Part shown: piece by piece, positions 12,071-23,335 of the stretch
Numbering within the stretch: position 1 is the first letter of the stretch
How the letters are laid out: each line of letters starts with the position of its first letter
Source of the DNA: Eutreptiella sp. 'Long Island Sound 2002'
Lineage: Eukaryota > Euglenozoa > Euglenophyceae > Eutreptiales > Eutreptiaceae
Direction of reading: 5' to 3'
Length of the DNA: 64,000 nt
Assembly: GCA_964036045.1 (NCBI GenBank)
Contig: OZ038381.1
Coordinates: forward strand, 122,519,708 to 122,583,707
Notes under the pieces: model-generated
The model's database searches: none
What the model saw: only the letters and a program-made list of their open reading frames with translations
Told to the model about the DNA's origin: nothing
Made by a program: the position numbers and the translations under genes

Positions 12071-12354
12071 CGTCCCGCCCCCGTTTTCGCTGTGCGGTTT
12101 GCGGTGGTTGGTGTCCCGTCTCTCCGGGGTGGGGTGGTGGTGGTGGGGGGGGGGGTTTTTTCGCTGTTCCTGGCTGTGTTGCTTGCGGGCGTGTCGCCCC
12201 CTCCTCTGGTCGTGGTTCGCCGCCGGTGTGTGTGTTTGTGGCGCGGTGCGTGCGCGCGTGGTGTCTGTGTTGGTGTGTGGTGCGTGGTTTGTGGTGTGTG
12301 GTGTGCGGTGGTGGTGTGTTGGTGGGGTTGTGGCGGGTGTGTGGTGTGGTTGGT

Positions 12355-14095
12355 CCCTCACCACTCCTGGCGGAGGTTCCTGTGTGTTACTCCCCGCCAC
12401 TCCTGGCTGGGTTTCGCTGCCTGTGGTGTTGTGCGGCTCCCCGCCACTCCTGGCTGGGGTTCCGCCGCCGGCTGTGGCGTGTGGTGTGTGGTGTGTGGTG
12501 TGTGGTGTGTGGTGAGCGGTGGCGGTGTGTTGGTGGGGTTGTGGCTGGTGTGTGGTGCGGTTGGTCCCTCGCCACTCCTGGCAGAGGTTCCCGTGTGCTA
12601 CTCCCCGCCACTCCTGGTTGGGTTTCGTTGCCGGTGGTGGTGGGCGGTCCTCGCCACTCCTGGCTGAGGTCTCCGGGCGGCGGTGGTGTGTGGTGGGGTT
12701 GTGGCTGGTGTGTGGTGTGTTTGGTCCCTCGCCACTCCTGGTGGAGGTTCCTGTGTGCGGTTCCCCGCCACTCCTGGCTGGGGCCTGCTCGCGGCGGTGG
12801 TGCGTGGCGTGTGGTGTGTGGCGTGTGGTGTGTGGTGTGCGGCGGTGGTGTGTTGGTGGGGTTGTGGCTGTGGTTGGTCCCTCGCCACTCCTGGCGGAGG
12901 TTCCTGTGTTCTACTCCCCGCCACTCCTGGCTGGGTTTCGATGCCGGTGGCGGTGGGCGGTCCTCGCCACTCCTGGCTGAGGGCCCTGGGCGCGGTTCCC
13001 CGCCACTCCTGGCTGGGGTTCGCTGGCGGCGGCGGTGTGTGGTGGGGTTGTGGTTGGTGTGTGGTGTGGTTGGTCCCTCGCCACTCCTGGCGGAGTTTCC
13101 TGTGTGCTACTCCCCGCCACTCCTGGCTGGGTTTCGCTGCCGGTGGTGGTGTGCGGTTTCCCGCCACTCCTGGCTGGGGCCTGCTGGCGGTGGTGGTGCG
13201 TGGTGTGTGGTGTGTGGTGTGCGGCGGTGGTGTGTTGGCGGGGTTGTGGGTGGTGTGTGGTGTGGTTGGTCCCTCGCCACTCCTGGCGCAGGTTCCTGTG
13301 TGCTACTCCCCGCCACTCCTGGCTGGGTTTCGCTGCCTGTGGTGGTGGGCGGTCCCCGCCACTCCTGGCTGGGGTCCGCTGGCGGCCGTGGTGTGTGGTG
13401 TGTGGCGGTGGTGTGTTGGTGGTTGGTCCCTCGCCACTCCTGGCGGAGGTTCCTGTGTGCTACTCCCCGCCACTCCTGGCTGGGTTTCGCTGCTGGTGGT
13501 GGTGGGCGGTCCTCGCCACTCCTGGCTGGGGTCCGTTGGTGGCGGTGTGTGGCGTGGTCGGTCCCTCGCCACTCCTGGCGGAGGTTCCTGCGTGCTACTC
13601 CCCGCCACTCCTGGCTGGGTTTTGGTGCCGGTGGTGGTGTGTGGTCCCCCGCCTCTTCTGGCTGGGGTCCGCTGCCGGCGGTGGTGTGTCGTGTGTGGTG
13701 TGTGGTGTGTGGTGTGTGGTGTGTGGTGGGTGGTGTGCGGTGGTGGTGTGCTGGTGGGGTTGCGGCTGGTGTGTGGTGTGGTTGGTTCCTCGCCACTCCC
13801 GGCGGAGGTTCCTGTATGCTACTCCCCGCCACTCCTGGCTGGGTTTTGCTGCCGGCGGTGGTGGGCGTTCCTCGCCACTCCTGGCGGAGGGTCCCGGGCG
13901 CGGTTCCCCGCCACTCCTGGCTGGGTTTCGCTGTCGGCGGTGGTGTGTGGTGTGCGGTGTGTGGTTTGTGGCGTGTGGCGTGCGGCAGTGGCGTGTGTGG
14001 TGGGTTTGTGGCTGGTGTGGTTGGTCCCTCGCCACTCCTGGCGGAGGTTCCTGTGTGCTACTCCCCGCCACTCCTGGCTGGGTTTCGCTGCCGGT
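12355..14095 (-). repeat. Hairpin-core minisatellite, array A1 (about 30 cores)
   Basis: I count about 30 copies of the core GCCA-CTCC-TGGC, spaced by variable GT-rich linkers rich in GTGTGTGGT. Two core types alternate. In one, CCTC precedes and GAGG follows (for example cores centred near 12,890 and 12,659). In the other, CCCC precedes and GGG or GGGG follows (for example near 13,008). An extra G or T sits 3' of TGGC as a one-base bulge. Only two cores, near 13,275 and 13,512, clearly break the flank pairing. The array reads in the same direction as LINE copy A (minus strand), matching the orientation of array A2 relative to its neighbour. Long open frames across it are composition artefacts. 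Confidence 0.9.
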
Positions 14096-14649
14096 GGTGG
14101 TGTGGTGTGGTGGTGCGGTGGGTGTGTCTTCCGGGTGCCCTTCCCCTTGGCCCTGGTGTGCGTGTTTGCGCTGTGTGGCCCTTCGTGTTGGTGTGGGTGG
14201 CGTGGGGGGGGGGGGGGTCGCGCTCGGTGTGGCTGTCGTGCGTGCGCGTGTGTGTGCTCGCGGTGTGTGGTTGGTGGGGTGGGGTGTGTCATACCTTGGC
14301 TGGTTCTCGTCGTCGGTCGTCGGCATGTTTCAAAAGGCAGAAGAAGAGGTCCTGTAGATGCGTAGCAGAGATGCGTGGCATGTGTGATGCGTAGCACGTA
14401 CCTTTCCTTTCGTCCCATCATGTTTTCTTCCCCTGTTGAGAAAGAGCGTGCGCAGGTCCTTTTTTTTTTTTTTTTGCGTGTTGTGTTTTGTCTCTCCTCC
14501 CTCGTGTTTTTTTTTTTTCTCGCTGCGTCTTCGATAACATATCTCTCCGCATTGCGTTTCCCCTATAGAGAGGGCGTGGAAGGCGGTTTCGTGTTTTTTT
14601 TTTTTTTCAACAGAATTGTTGTACCTTGTGCCGCTTCTTGTTGCCGTCC
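14096..14649. other. Spacer with T-tracts, no gene seen
   Basis: After array A1 the sequence turns GC-rich, then T-rich. T homopolymers occur at about 14,460-14,475, 14,507-14,518 and 14,594-14,606. A CTATAGAGAG word near 14,561 heralds the repeats that follow. No coding feature can be supported. Confidence 0.6.
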
Positions 14650-15390
14650 CCTATAGAGAAAGCGTGTGTTTGTTTGTGGGTGGGGCGGGGGTGGGGTTGC
14701 ATACCATGACTTTCCTTTGTCTCGTCTCCGTCTTCGTGCATCTTGCGGCTTTGTGTGCGTTTGTGTTTTCGTCCCCTTGGCGCCTTCCCTCGCATTTTTA
14801 ACATACTTGTTCGTCATACCTCCATACCATTGTTTCCCCGTGGTACGTGGTCATTCCCTATAGCGAGAGAGTGTGTGTGTTTGCGGGCGGGGCGGTGTGG
14901 GGTTCATACCTTGTTTTTCCTTGCTCTTGTCTCCGTCTTCTCGCTCCTTGCGGTCTTGTTTATGTGTGTGCGTGTGTGCGTGGTCCGTCCCTTTGGCGCC
15001 CTCCCTCGTATTGTTAACATACTTGCTCGTCATACCGTTGTATCCTCGTGGTTGGTGGGCTTCGCTTGTTCGCCTTTTCATTGTTTCCTCTTTGTCTGTG
15101 GCCGCCCCATACCTTTTGCGCTTTTGTGGATTTTTTTTCTTTTTTTTTTCTTCGTGTATCTCGCGGCGGTCGGGGCCTATGGAGGAATAAATATGGGGGA
15201 TATATGGTTGTGGTTTGTGTTTGCGGGCGTGCCTTTTGACGTGCGTGGCCGTTCGTCGTTCTTTTTTGCGTGCAGTGTTGTCCCTTGGGCGCCCTCCTTC
15301 GCAACATACTTGGTGTTCTCATCCACGTATGTGTAGCGGTGGATACGATATGTAGGACGCATGGGGCCGTAACATACTTGGTTGTCATAC
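14650..15390. repeat. About 208-bp degenerate tandem repeat
   Basis: Two clear units begin with CTATAGAGAAAGCG (about 14,650) and CTATAGCGAGAGAG (about 14,858). Both share a GT/GC-rich part, a TTGTCTCCGTCTTC-like part, TTGGCGCC, and then TAACATACTTG followed by CGTCATACC. A weaker third unit is recognisable to about 15,390 by TTGGGCGCCCTCC and ACATACTTGG. Interspersed T-runs make the frames meaningless. No gene is visible. Confidence 0.65.
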
Positions 15391-15501
15391 CTCGTTTTCC
15401 CGTGGTCTGTGGTCGCGTCTTTTTTGTTTGTGGTTTGGTGTTTCTCTTTTTTTTGCGTTTCCTTCTCTCTTTTTTTTTTTTTTTTTGACGCGCACATGTC
15501 G

Positions 15502-15662
15502 CCTAGCTCCTATGGCACGCACTTTGCTAGGTGGCTCGGCGCTCGCTTTGTTCTTGTCTTCGTCGTCGTGGCTCGCTTGTTTTTGGTGTTCGCCTCTTTT
15601 CTTCTTCTTTGTTGGTGGAGCGCGCACAAGTCCCTAGCGCCTAGGACACGCACTTTGCTAGG
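15502..15662. repeat. Two CCTAGC...GCTAGG inverted repeats, 131 bp apart
   Basis: CCTAGC at 15,502-15,507 pairs with GCTAGG at 15,526-15,531; CCTAGC at 15,633-15,638 pairs with GCTAGG at 15,657-15,662. Both loops are exactly 18 bases and end in CACGCACTTT. The stretch lies between T-rich repeats and the retroelement fragment. Confidence 0.6.
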
Positions 15663-15841
15663 TGTTTTGGAGCATGCAACGCTCAGGTTCTTCGCCGTCG
15701 CGACTCTATTGTTCGTCTTTGTTTTGTGAGTGTCCTAAATTTTGCGACCTCGCCAAACAGCGGCGTAAAATGTTTTTAGGGGTTTCTGAGGTCGGAAAAA
15801 ACGATTTTTCGCTTTATTTTTGCTGGCGGTGCGTCGTTTTC

Positions 15842-17064
15842 TTAGTTTTGTTTTATTTCTCTGCTGCGATCGCGCGACAGCACAGGCAGGTTCTGAGTGT
15901 CATGCTCTGGCAGTGGCATGGTATTAGAAGCAGGCCGTGCTAGAGCGTCAGGACTCTGAGCCACGGGTTCACTTGAGCAAATATGCTGCATGTGCAGCAC
16001 AAGCTTCCCAACAGGGGCAGTCGGTTCTGCGGTTGACTCTAGGTCTACCTCCTCCAGCAACCGCTGGGCCAAGAAGGCACTGTGTTTGAGTTCAACACAG
16101 CTGGGATCAACAGGGGGAATGGAGCTTGCGATTTCAGACAGTTGGTCGTCAGCATCCTCCTTCACAGCAGCAGGTTTGAGATCGTCATCATTGGATTCAC
16201 ACCCTGTAAATGTGGCTGAAAGGTGCTCACGAGATCGTTTTTTGAGATCAAAAAGGGTCAAGCCACGATTTTCGGCCATGACCTCTTTCAGTAGCACCTG
16301 CTCCAGATCACACAGGGGTACAGGGTTGAGGCATCCATCCACAATGGATGAGAAACTGGCCCCTTCAGGGGCCTGCATTGCTGTGTCTGAATCCTCAGGC
16401 ACATAGATGGGACTGTCGGGAAGTTGCAGTCTTCCCACAGTCATTTGGTCCAGCAGTTGGCGGCAATAAGCGTGTTCACCTGAACAACCCCAGTCAGGGG
16501 TACACATGACAACCCTTCCTCCCTCATAAGCGATTTTGGTTAGAACCTTCGCGAGCAGGGAGAAGGGAGGGTTAGCATACGCTAGGCCCATTGCTTCCCA
16601 GAAGAAACGGAAAGCGTTGTTCATATGTTTTGAGCAATACAACTGCATGATGTGCTGTTCTTGGCTCGCGAACAATTCAACCTGGATCTCATCCAGGGAT
16701 ACCTGCAGGGCCGCCAGTCCATTTTCAAGAACGTGATGGGCCAATTGGTAGTTTTCAGTACAATAGTTAGTCTTTGCTGCGTACCACAGCCAAGACTCTT
16801 TTTGTTCTGACAGCTCCAAAGGTACGGAGAGGAGCCCGCTGCCAAATTGGCAGTGTAGAGAATAGGGGCGTTGGAGAGACAACATTTTTACCTGGGGGTT
16901 TCTTCGCAGGAAGTCGGTGCCAATGACGATGTCAAAGGCGTCAGTGTCCAACACTCTGCAGTGTTGCGTCAGAGTTTCCTTGCCAAGACAAATAGTCACA
17001 TTGGCACCCGCATGGAATGGATGGTCCGCCCATCCCCTACTCTTATGGCCACTGTCTTAATCAC
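15842..17064 (-). pseudogene. Retroelement polyprotein fragment: retropepsin end plus Dam-like NPPF domain
   Basis: The main frame (385 residues from a GTG-coded position at 16,999) begins in the C-terminal half of an aspartic protease (DIVIGTDFL, about 16,930-16,955). It then carries a segment beginning ELFAS and containing Y-A-N-P-P-F-S (about 16,565-16,590) followed by VVMCTPDWG. The NPPF/NPPY motif with these surroundings is typical of Dam-like N6-adenine methyltransferase folds found in some retroelements such as DIRS. The piece up to about 17,064 (VAIRVGDGRTIHS) reads in another frame, so one frameshift near 16,996 separates the two protease halves. RT and integrase are missing. GC content is lower than in its neighbours. 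The fragment abuts a LINE tail at about 17,065, head to head in coordinates but on opposite strands. Confidence 0.65.
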
Positions 17065-17065
17065 C

Positions 17066-17809
17066 TGCCCCGGATCCTGCACCCCGCGGAACCACCAGCC
17101 TGGGTACCAAAGGACCGGATCTACAACGACACGGGACAGGGGTTCCACTACCCACAACCCATCCGCACCATGGCGCACATCCGAGGCAGCCACGCCGAGA
17201 ACACCCTTATGAACCGCCTCCAACATAAGCTGCAAACCGCTTTATACCTCTCAGTTTTTGACCCATCCCTGCTGCCAGTACACCTCCAAACACGACGTGC
17301 CCAACTCCTACTTGAACAACTGCCCCTCCAGGACAGGGTGGCACGCTGGTATGACCGACGAGGTATAGACATACCCCTGGAATGCACCATGAGCCCCTGC
17401 CACCTCCAACAGCCAGAGACGTGGGAACAGTTCAAACAGTGCCCTGCTGGCTCAGGGAGACAACCACCTGGCCACATGGAAACCGGAGAACACCAGTGCA
17501 CAACACGCCGGATGGGGCCCGACCGTGACGCCGGCAAATGAAGTCCGGCGCCTGATGCGGCAACCAGAAATCAAGACAGCGGTGCTCAGGAGTGTGGTAC
17601 CACTCCAGCTCTACAGGGTCATTGCTGACCACGCCCCGAAACCGAAAGCCACAGTACGTCACATGCAACTCACCGCCGTCAAGAGGGCAGATGCACAGCT
17701 GCAGAACCGAATCGAGCTGTACACACAGGAAGCACAACAGACCTCCCACGACCACCGTATGTATTACAACCTCCTCATCCACTACCAGCCAGCGCAATCC
17801 AGCGACTAG
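17066..17809 (+). pseudogene. LINE reverse transcriptase C-terminal tail
   Basis: The first part, in one frame to about 17,443, includes ENTLMNRLQHKLQTAL, which aligns with the NTRLWSHLQLLL region of copy A. It then has a degenerate zinc-knuckle region E-C-T-M-S-P-C ... W-E-Q-F-K-Q-C-P; LINE RTs usually end with such a CCHC knuckle, and here the His position is Gln. After an apparent single-base shift near 17,443 the protein continues in the next frame (L-A-Q-G-D-N-H-L-A-T-W ...) to a stop at 17,807-17,809. The endonuclease and polymerase core are absent; the piece is joined at about 17,065 to an unrelated minus-strand fragment. It stands 129 bases upstream of the RING-containing frame. Confidence 0.6.
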
Positions 17810-17938
17810 CCACACACACTGACACACGGCAACCCCCAGGAAACTGCAACGGCACCACCCACCACACCGCACTGCATGAAGGCGCGCGCACTGCCATAAG
17901 GTAACCCTATTGTCCCACGACCTGTACCTCTCCTTGGG

Positions 17939-20800
17939 ATGCCCGCCAGTGAAGCCCCACATCCGCGGGGACCTGGGAACCCGTGTAACGTCTGCTGGGA
18001 AATAATCTGGGACAACGACGCCCCGCTCTTTGGGCATGACCTCGGCTGCAGCAGCGCTGAGATGCTGCACTGGTTCTGCAGCCCGTGCATCGCCCACCTG
18101 CATGGCTGCCCACTTTGCAGACGGGCGCACCCCCTGTGCACAGCCCCGCCGCCGCGCGAAACCCAAACCGACAACCTCACGCTCCACACGCTGCGCACCC
18201 TGATTGCCCGGAACGTCTGGGCACCCCCCGACACCGACGGAGGGGACAGCCCGGAAGTTACGTGGCTGGATGTCCTCGGCGAGGAGGACCCGGCGGCACT
18301 GCCTCCCCACCCCCCCTGGCGCGCATCAACCTGGACGCTGCGAGACGGGGAGGAAGACCCCACGATCTGGGTTCAAGACTACGAACATTATGGCGGCGTG
18401 CCGTGGGGCAGCCTACCCCCTGTCGGCAATCTGCCGGACAGGTGGGGCCCCATGGGCCCCATGAACCGCGACAACTGGCGCACCACCGTCCTCACCCTTA
18501 CCCCCCACCTCCCGTTCACCTTCGGCTGGCTGGTGGGGGACGTGGAGTGGGCCATTGGGATCGCTCGTGGCGCCCATGGCCACGAGTGGGGGGATTTTTT
18601 CCTCCGCAGCGGGGGCATGACCGAGGGGGCACCCGACAGGCTGATGGCGGCCTATCTAACGTGGAGGGGGATACCCCTGCCCCGCAGACTCGTGCCAGTG
18701 GCTTGTCGCTCCCACCAGCCACTCGTCCCAACGCCGCAGCCGGGCACGTACGGCAATGCAGTAGTGGCCCGGATGGAACCGTGGGTGCCTGACACCACAG
18801 TACCTTCACCTCCACCTGGAGAGTTGCGACCATCACCACCCAGCCCCGGCCGCGCACCAAAGCTGCAACCAGGGCTACAAGTGTACGCGCTCCGACACCT
18901 TCGGAGACCGGCGCGCCACGAAGCCCAAGGACCTCCACGTCCTCCAGCCCATCCACCTCCACCCCCCATGCGACTGCCCACTCACCACAGCGGCGGCAGA
19001 CCACCGAAGCCAAAAGGACTATTGGCGCTCCGGCAGCATCAGGGGCCGGCACGCCACAAAGCCCCCGGCAAGAACATGCAGCCAAACGGGCGGCACAACG
19101 ACAGCCGCCGCAGCACCACGCGGCCACAGCAACCCCAGAAACAACAGGCATCACCTGCCAGGGGGGATAACATGCCCAGCAACACGAATATGGCAACCAC
19201 AAGCGCCCGGCCCGAGCAACCCCTCGGCATAATGCGCCCACAAACGGGCCCAGGCCCGCGCCCCGCCGGTGACCCGGGTCCACAGCCCGAAACACCACCC
19301 GACGCGTCCACACACGGGCACTGGTCAGCGGCCCCAACATAGGCCAACCCGATGTTTCACCCGCACCACAGCCCGCCAGTTCCACCGACGGCGAGCCCTA
19401 CACACACACTGTCCGACGGCCCTGCCACACTGACACGTACCGCTACCCAAACCGACGCCACCAGCGCCCGGCCCGAGCGACCCCTTGGCACCATGCGCCC
19501 CCACGCCCACATCCTCACCAGGAGCCCCAGTCCCCAGGCTCCAGTGGCACCCTGCACGTCCACCCCAGGGTACCATCCGCCGGCCCCGGCACAGGCCGAA
19601 CTGGCACCCCATCAACGCCACGACCCACCAGCCGGACCGGCAGTACCGCCCTCGGGAGCACCATCTGGCAGTCCCCCGGCCCCCAGCCCGGACCCGGACC
19701 CGGACCCGGCGCACGCCACCTTCCCGACCGACGCCCCGCGGGCAAACACGCCAGGCCACGTGCTCTGGACGGGGGTACAGCATCCCGAGGGCGGGACACC
19801 GGCAGCACAGCCTGCCGCGGCGGAGGGGAATGGCAGCACGCGAGCACTGGCGGGCAACATGGGAGGCGAGCCCAGGCTGGCCCCGGTGCCACATGGCCAA
19901 ACCCGTGTGGGGACGCCAATAAAGGAGGACGCAGCCGCGCCACCCGCACCGCCCGACCAGCCACAACACGAGGAGCCCATGGTGGACGCCACGAAGGATG
20001 CGGAGGGACCCCCGCAGCAGAAAGAAGCAGCGGTGCCAACGGCTGACCTAAACGCCCGGGGACCACCCAGAGCGGAGATACCTAGCGGGGTGACGGGCCA
20101 GCCAAGCAACCAGCACGCCAGCACGCCAGCCAATGGCCCGCCGGACATGGCGGCACGCGAAAGCAGCGAGGCACCGGACACTGGCAAAACCGGTACGGGA
20201 CCTGGGGGACGGATGCCGGGCGCCGGGCGTGCCGCCGAACCCCCCCAACCACCAGCCCACAGGGCAAAGACCGTGAATCACGCTGGCACCGCCCCATCCA
20301 CGGCCCCAGCACACCGCCGCCACGCGGGCACACCAGGGGACGCAACGTCCAGGGAGGCACCAACCCAGGGCCCACCTCAAGCCCACGCGGAGTCCGACGC
20401 CCGGGCAACCACACCCGACAAGCCCAAGCGCGCGACCGACCGGGGGCCGTCGCCCGGCGGACACACCAGCGACGAAGACTCTTTTGATGCCTTCATGGAG
20501 TCCTGCAAGAGCGCCCCCCAAACGGACCCAGCGCCGACTGCCCCGCAGAGCCACCCGGAGGCACGAGGCGACCATACAGAGCCCGCACGGGGGCCCCTGA
20601 GGGAACCCCTCGCGGTGTTGCGCCAGGCGCACCTCCAGCGCGATTACGCCGCCCTGCGGGCGAGACCTGAAGACGACGCTGCCACGGATGACGAGCACGC
20701 GACCACACGCGGGGCAAGCTTGCCAGACCCCGGACGAACCGCCCCGGCACAGCGCCCAGGGGAGCGCAACGCGTGTGGAGACGGGCACCAACACCGCTAG
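17939..20800 (+). pseudogene. RING-like zinc-finger protein of a retroelement, N-terminal part
   Basis: ATG at 17,939 opens 467 codons to TAG 19,340-19,342; the same frame then continues to 20,800. Residues 16-66 show Cys-x2-Cys-x17-Cys-x6-His-x2-Cys-x2-Cys-x6-Cys-x2-Cys. This is a RING-type zinc-binding pattern, although the third Cys to His spacing is longer than usual. RING fingers commonly act in ubiquitin or SUMO transfer. An ordered region follows (residues about 190-245, with FTFGWLVGDVEWAIG and MAAYLTWRGIPLPRR). Beyond it, roughly 19-20.8 kb, the protein is Pro/Ala/Thr-rich and probably disordered. It lies just downstream of a LINE RT tail on the same strand. It may be a further ORF of that element or the first ORF of an adjoining copy. 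The RING call is from spacing only. Confidence 0.55.
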
Positions 20801-21555
20801 GGAGCCTGGCGAACAGCCACCGTGGGCCACCCCAGCCCTGGAGGCGGCGGCATCTGGACTACGCGCGCTCGGAAGGCCACGCCCGCGGACCGAACCCCCA
20901 CGCGGAACAGGCGGCGGCCCAAGACCTGGACCTGTGGATCAACAGGATCACCAAAGGGGAGCAGCTCGCCCTGGGAGTCAGCCCCGGATGGCTGCTTACT
21001 TCGCATTCACGCCACCTCGAGGTTGGAACCCGCACCATGGCGGACGTCGCCTTCGGCCATCGGGTGGAACCGCACTCACCCCCCACCACCATGGACCTCC
21101 CCAGCCAGTGGCACTACCTGGCGACGCGGCTCATGGCGCATATGGGGACCTATAGCCCAGATGAAATGAACGTGCTACACTGGCTATGGCACCAACGTGT
21201 GGCCCTCCGCATCCGTACAGCCATGCAAAGACACAACATCTGGGCCATCCCTGGGTCCCCGGGCTACCAGGGACACGCCTCGGGACACCGGCGCCCACGG
21301 TTCAAAGAGTTGCTGGAGCCTCCAAGGCAAACGGCACGCCATGACTCCCCGAGATACCACCAGGGGCCACCAGCCGGTGTGGGTTCCCCCTCCGGCACAC
21401 ACGGAAGCCCCCTCCGACCATTCGCCCCGCAGAGGGACCGAGGCAGCCCTCATACCCCGGGAATGAAGGGCCGCACGCCAGACCGGCACCAGAAAGCAAG
21501 GAACCCTGACCAATGCCGGCGCTGCAGCCGCACGCCACTCCCCGGAACACGGTGA
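20773..21555 (+). pseudogene. Ordered helical segment between RING and protease parts, shifted frame
   Basis: This overlaps the end of the RING frame but lies in another phase, so a frameshift near 20.8 kb is needed to connect them. Residues 45-150 look folded: DLDLWINRITKGEQL, SPGWLL, LPSQWHYLATRLMAHMG and MNVLHWLWHQRVALRIR. Aromatic and aliphatic residues are well spaced, unlike the Pro-rich flanks. I recognise no family. A Pro/Arg-rich, apparently disordered stretch follows to about 22.0 kb in changing frames. Confidence 0.45.
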
Positions 21556-21973
21556 GTTGTCTTCCACCAGGGTGCGAACAGAGGCCCTGGAGGCCCCAAC
21601 CACCCGCCGGCCCGACAGACATCATCTGCCGCCGATCCCCGGCGCGGGTCCAAGAGGCTCCGCAAGGAGCGGACGCACATCCCCACCGTTCCCACGCCTG
21701 CCAAGCGAGCGTGACAGGCAGCGCTCCACACAGGCCCCCACCAGGCAACAGACGGTGCGTCCAGCCTGTCCTCCGCCTCCCTCCCAGAGTCAATGGCCGG
21801 TCCGCTGTTGGGGGAACAGAACACCGCGGACACGCGGCCAAGGGGAGCCGCAGGCGACCAGCGACCCGAACAGGGGGTGGAGGAACGAGCTCCGCAAACC
21901 CCCCCCCCCCGCAAACAGGGCGTGACGGCACCAGCCCCGGACACAGGCACCGGCCACCCGAAGCACCCAGCCA

Positions 21974-23335
21974 ATGCGCCACGGGGCTCCCCACCCTGGT
22001 GTGACGCAGTCAAACCACCGGGAAGCGGAGGACGCACCACAACAGCGGGGGCACGACGCAGGCGATCCGGGAGCGGACGAAGAAGTGACAGAGGCCTCCG
22101 GTCCTCAGGAGTCCCGTGGCCCCCCGCCCACCACGGCGTCCCGTCCGATGTCCCCGCAACAGGAGCCCTCCACAGGGAGCGTACCTGAGGGACACCTTGA
22201 CACCGCCCCAGGGCACTCCTCCACAACTGGCACCACACCGGACCAGGACCGGGAGACCATGCTCCCCCCACCCCCCAGACCACCACAACGGAGGAACACG
22301 GACCTCGTTAACGGAGAGGAACTGAGGGCAAAGTACAACATCCACGCAAACACATCCCCGTGCGGGCTGGTGGCAGCCCTCTGGGGACACCTCCGGGACG
22401 TCAACCCAAACAGGCCCTTCGCCGTGGTCCCCCTGCCTCACGCCGCTTCAACCGACATCTCCGTGCGGCAGCTCAAGGCACTGGTTATCCCCGAGATGCA
22501 GATCGCGGACAACCTCTTCGACGCGTGGATCTGGTGTTTCAACTTCAACTAGCCGGACCAAGGAGGCGTGTGGGTCCCGCACCTGGGCTGCACGCACACG
22601 CTCATTGCGCCAACAACGGAGCGCAGGCCTGCGCCAAGCACCGGGGGCCGGGAACGGGCCGCCCCACAACCGAGAGCCAACGCCCTCAACATCTCACCGT
22701 ACAATGCCCTGGCGGACTGGGACAGCACGACAGCCACTGACAGGGGGCGCAACCTCAGGGACATGGTGGAGCGATACCCACCAGGGGCGGAAACGGCACG
22801 CGCAGGACGCCCACGATGCGAAGATGGCCCAGCACCATCTCAATGATCGTGTTCGAAACCCGCCACTACTACCAGGTGCGGATCACCCCGCACGCGCAGG
22901 AGTGCCACTGGAAGCTGGAAGCTGTCCACTCCATGCTCCCGGCGAGCGCAGCCCTGCCAGACGGCCCCAGCCCCCTGCCCCAAAACCTGATCCCAGACCC
23001 CTTACGGCCGTCCTGTCGGGTGAAGCCGGCAGCTGGCACCCGGGGCATGCCCTCTACTGCATCTGGCGGTGGGCTCAGCGCCGCTGGCCACACACCAGGG
23101 ACTGGACGGCGACGTGGAGGTTCCAACTGGACTGCCAACAGCAACCTGAGGCCATCCCCCAGCACGAGCGAACGACGGAGACCCCCGCTACGGGAAACTT
23201 GTGCCCCGTTTTCGCGATCCACCAGATCAGCGCGCTGGCGATGGGCGGACAACTGCTACCCATCATCCGCACTGAGACGGAAGCCCAAGCAGCGCACGCA
23301 GCCCTTGTGCACGAGATTGCGGGGAACTGCACCCG
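21974..23335 (+). pseudogene. Ulp1-like (C48-type) cysteine protease of a retroelement, broken
   Basis: The fold can be followed through three frames. Frame one reaches IADNLFDAWIWCFNFN, then TAG at 22,550-22,552, and continues as PDQGGVWVPHLGCTHTLIAP. Frame two gives Y-Y-Q-V-R-I-T-P-H and a His-Trp pair at 22,906-22,911 (CHWKLEAV). Frame three gives GNLCPVFAIHQISALAMG, with the candidate catalytic Cys codon at 23,202-23,204. L-x-D-x-W-I ... His-Trp ... N-x-C-P-x-F is the arrangement of Ulp1/SUMO-protease-like peptidases. In this copy His follows V where Ulp1 relatives often have Asp-Ser, so activity is doubtful even before the breaks. Two frameshifts and a stop make it a pseudogene. Hairpin array A2 starts within about 10 bases of its end. 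Confidence 0.6.

Noticed and set aside
10733-14394. Very long plus-strand open frames (644 and 872 codons) over 10.7-14.4 kb
   Set aside because: They cover GT-rich DNA and the hairpin array. All three frames are open together and the peptides just repeat the unit (PRHSWLGF, SPLLAEVPV).
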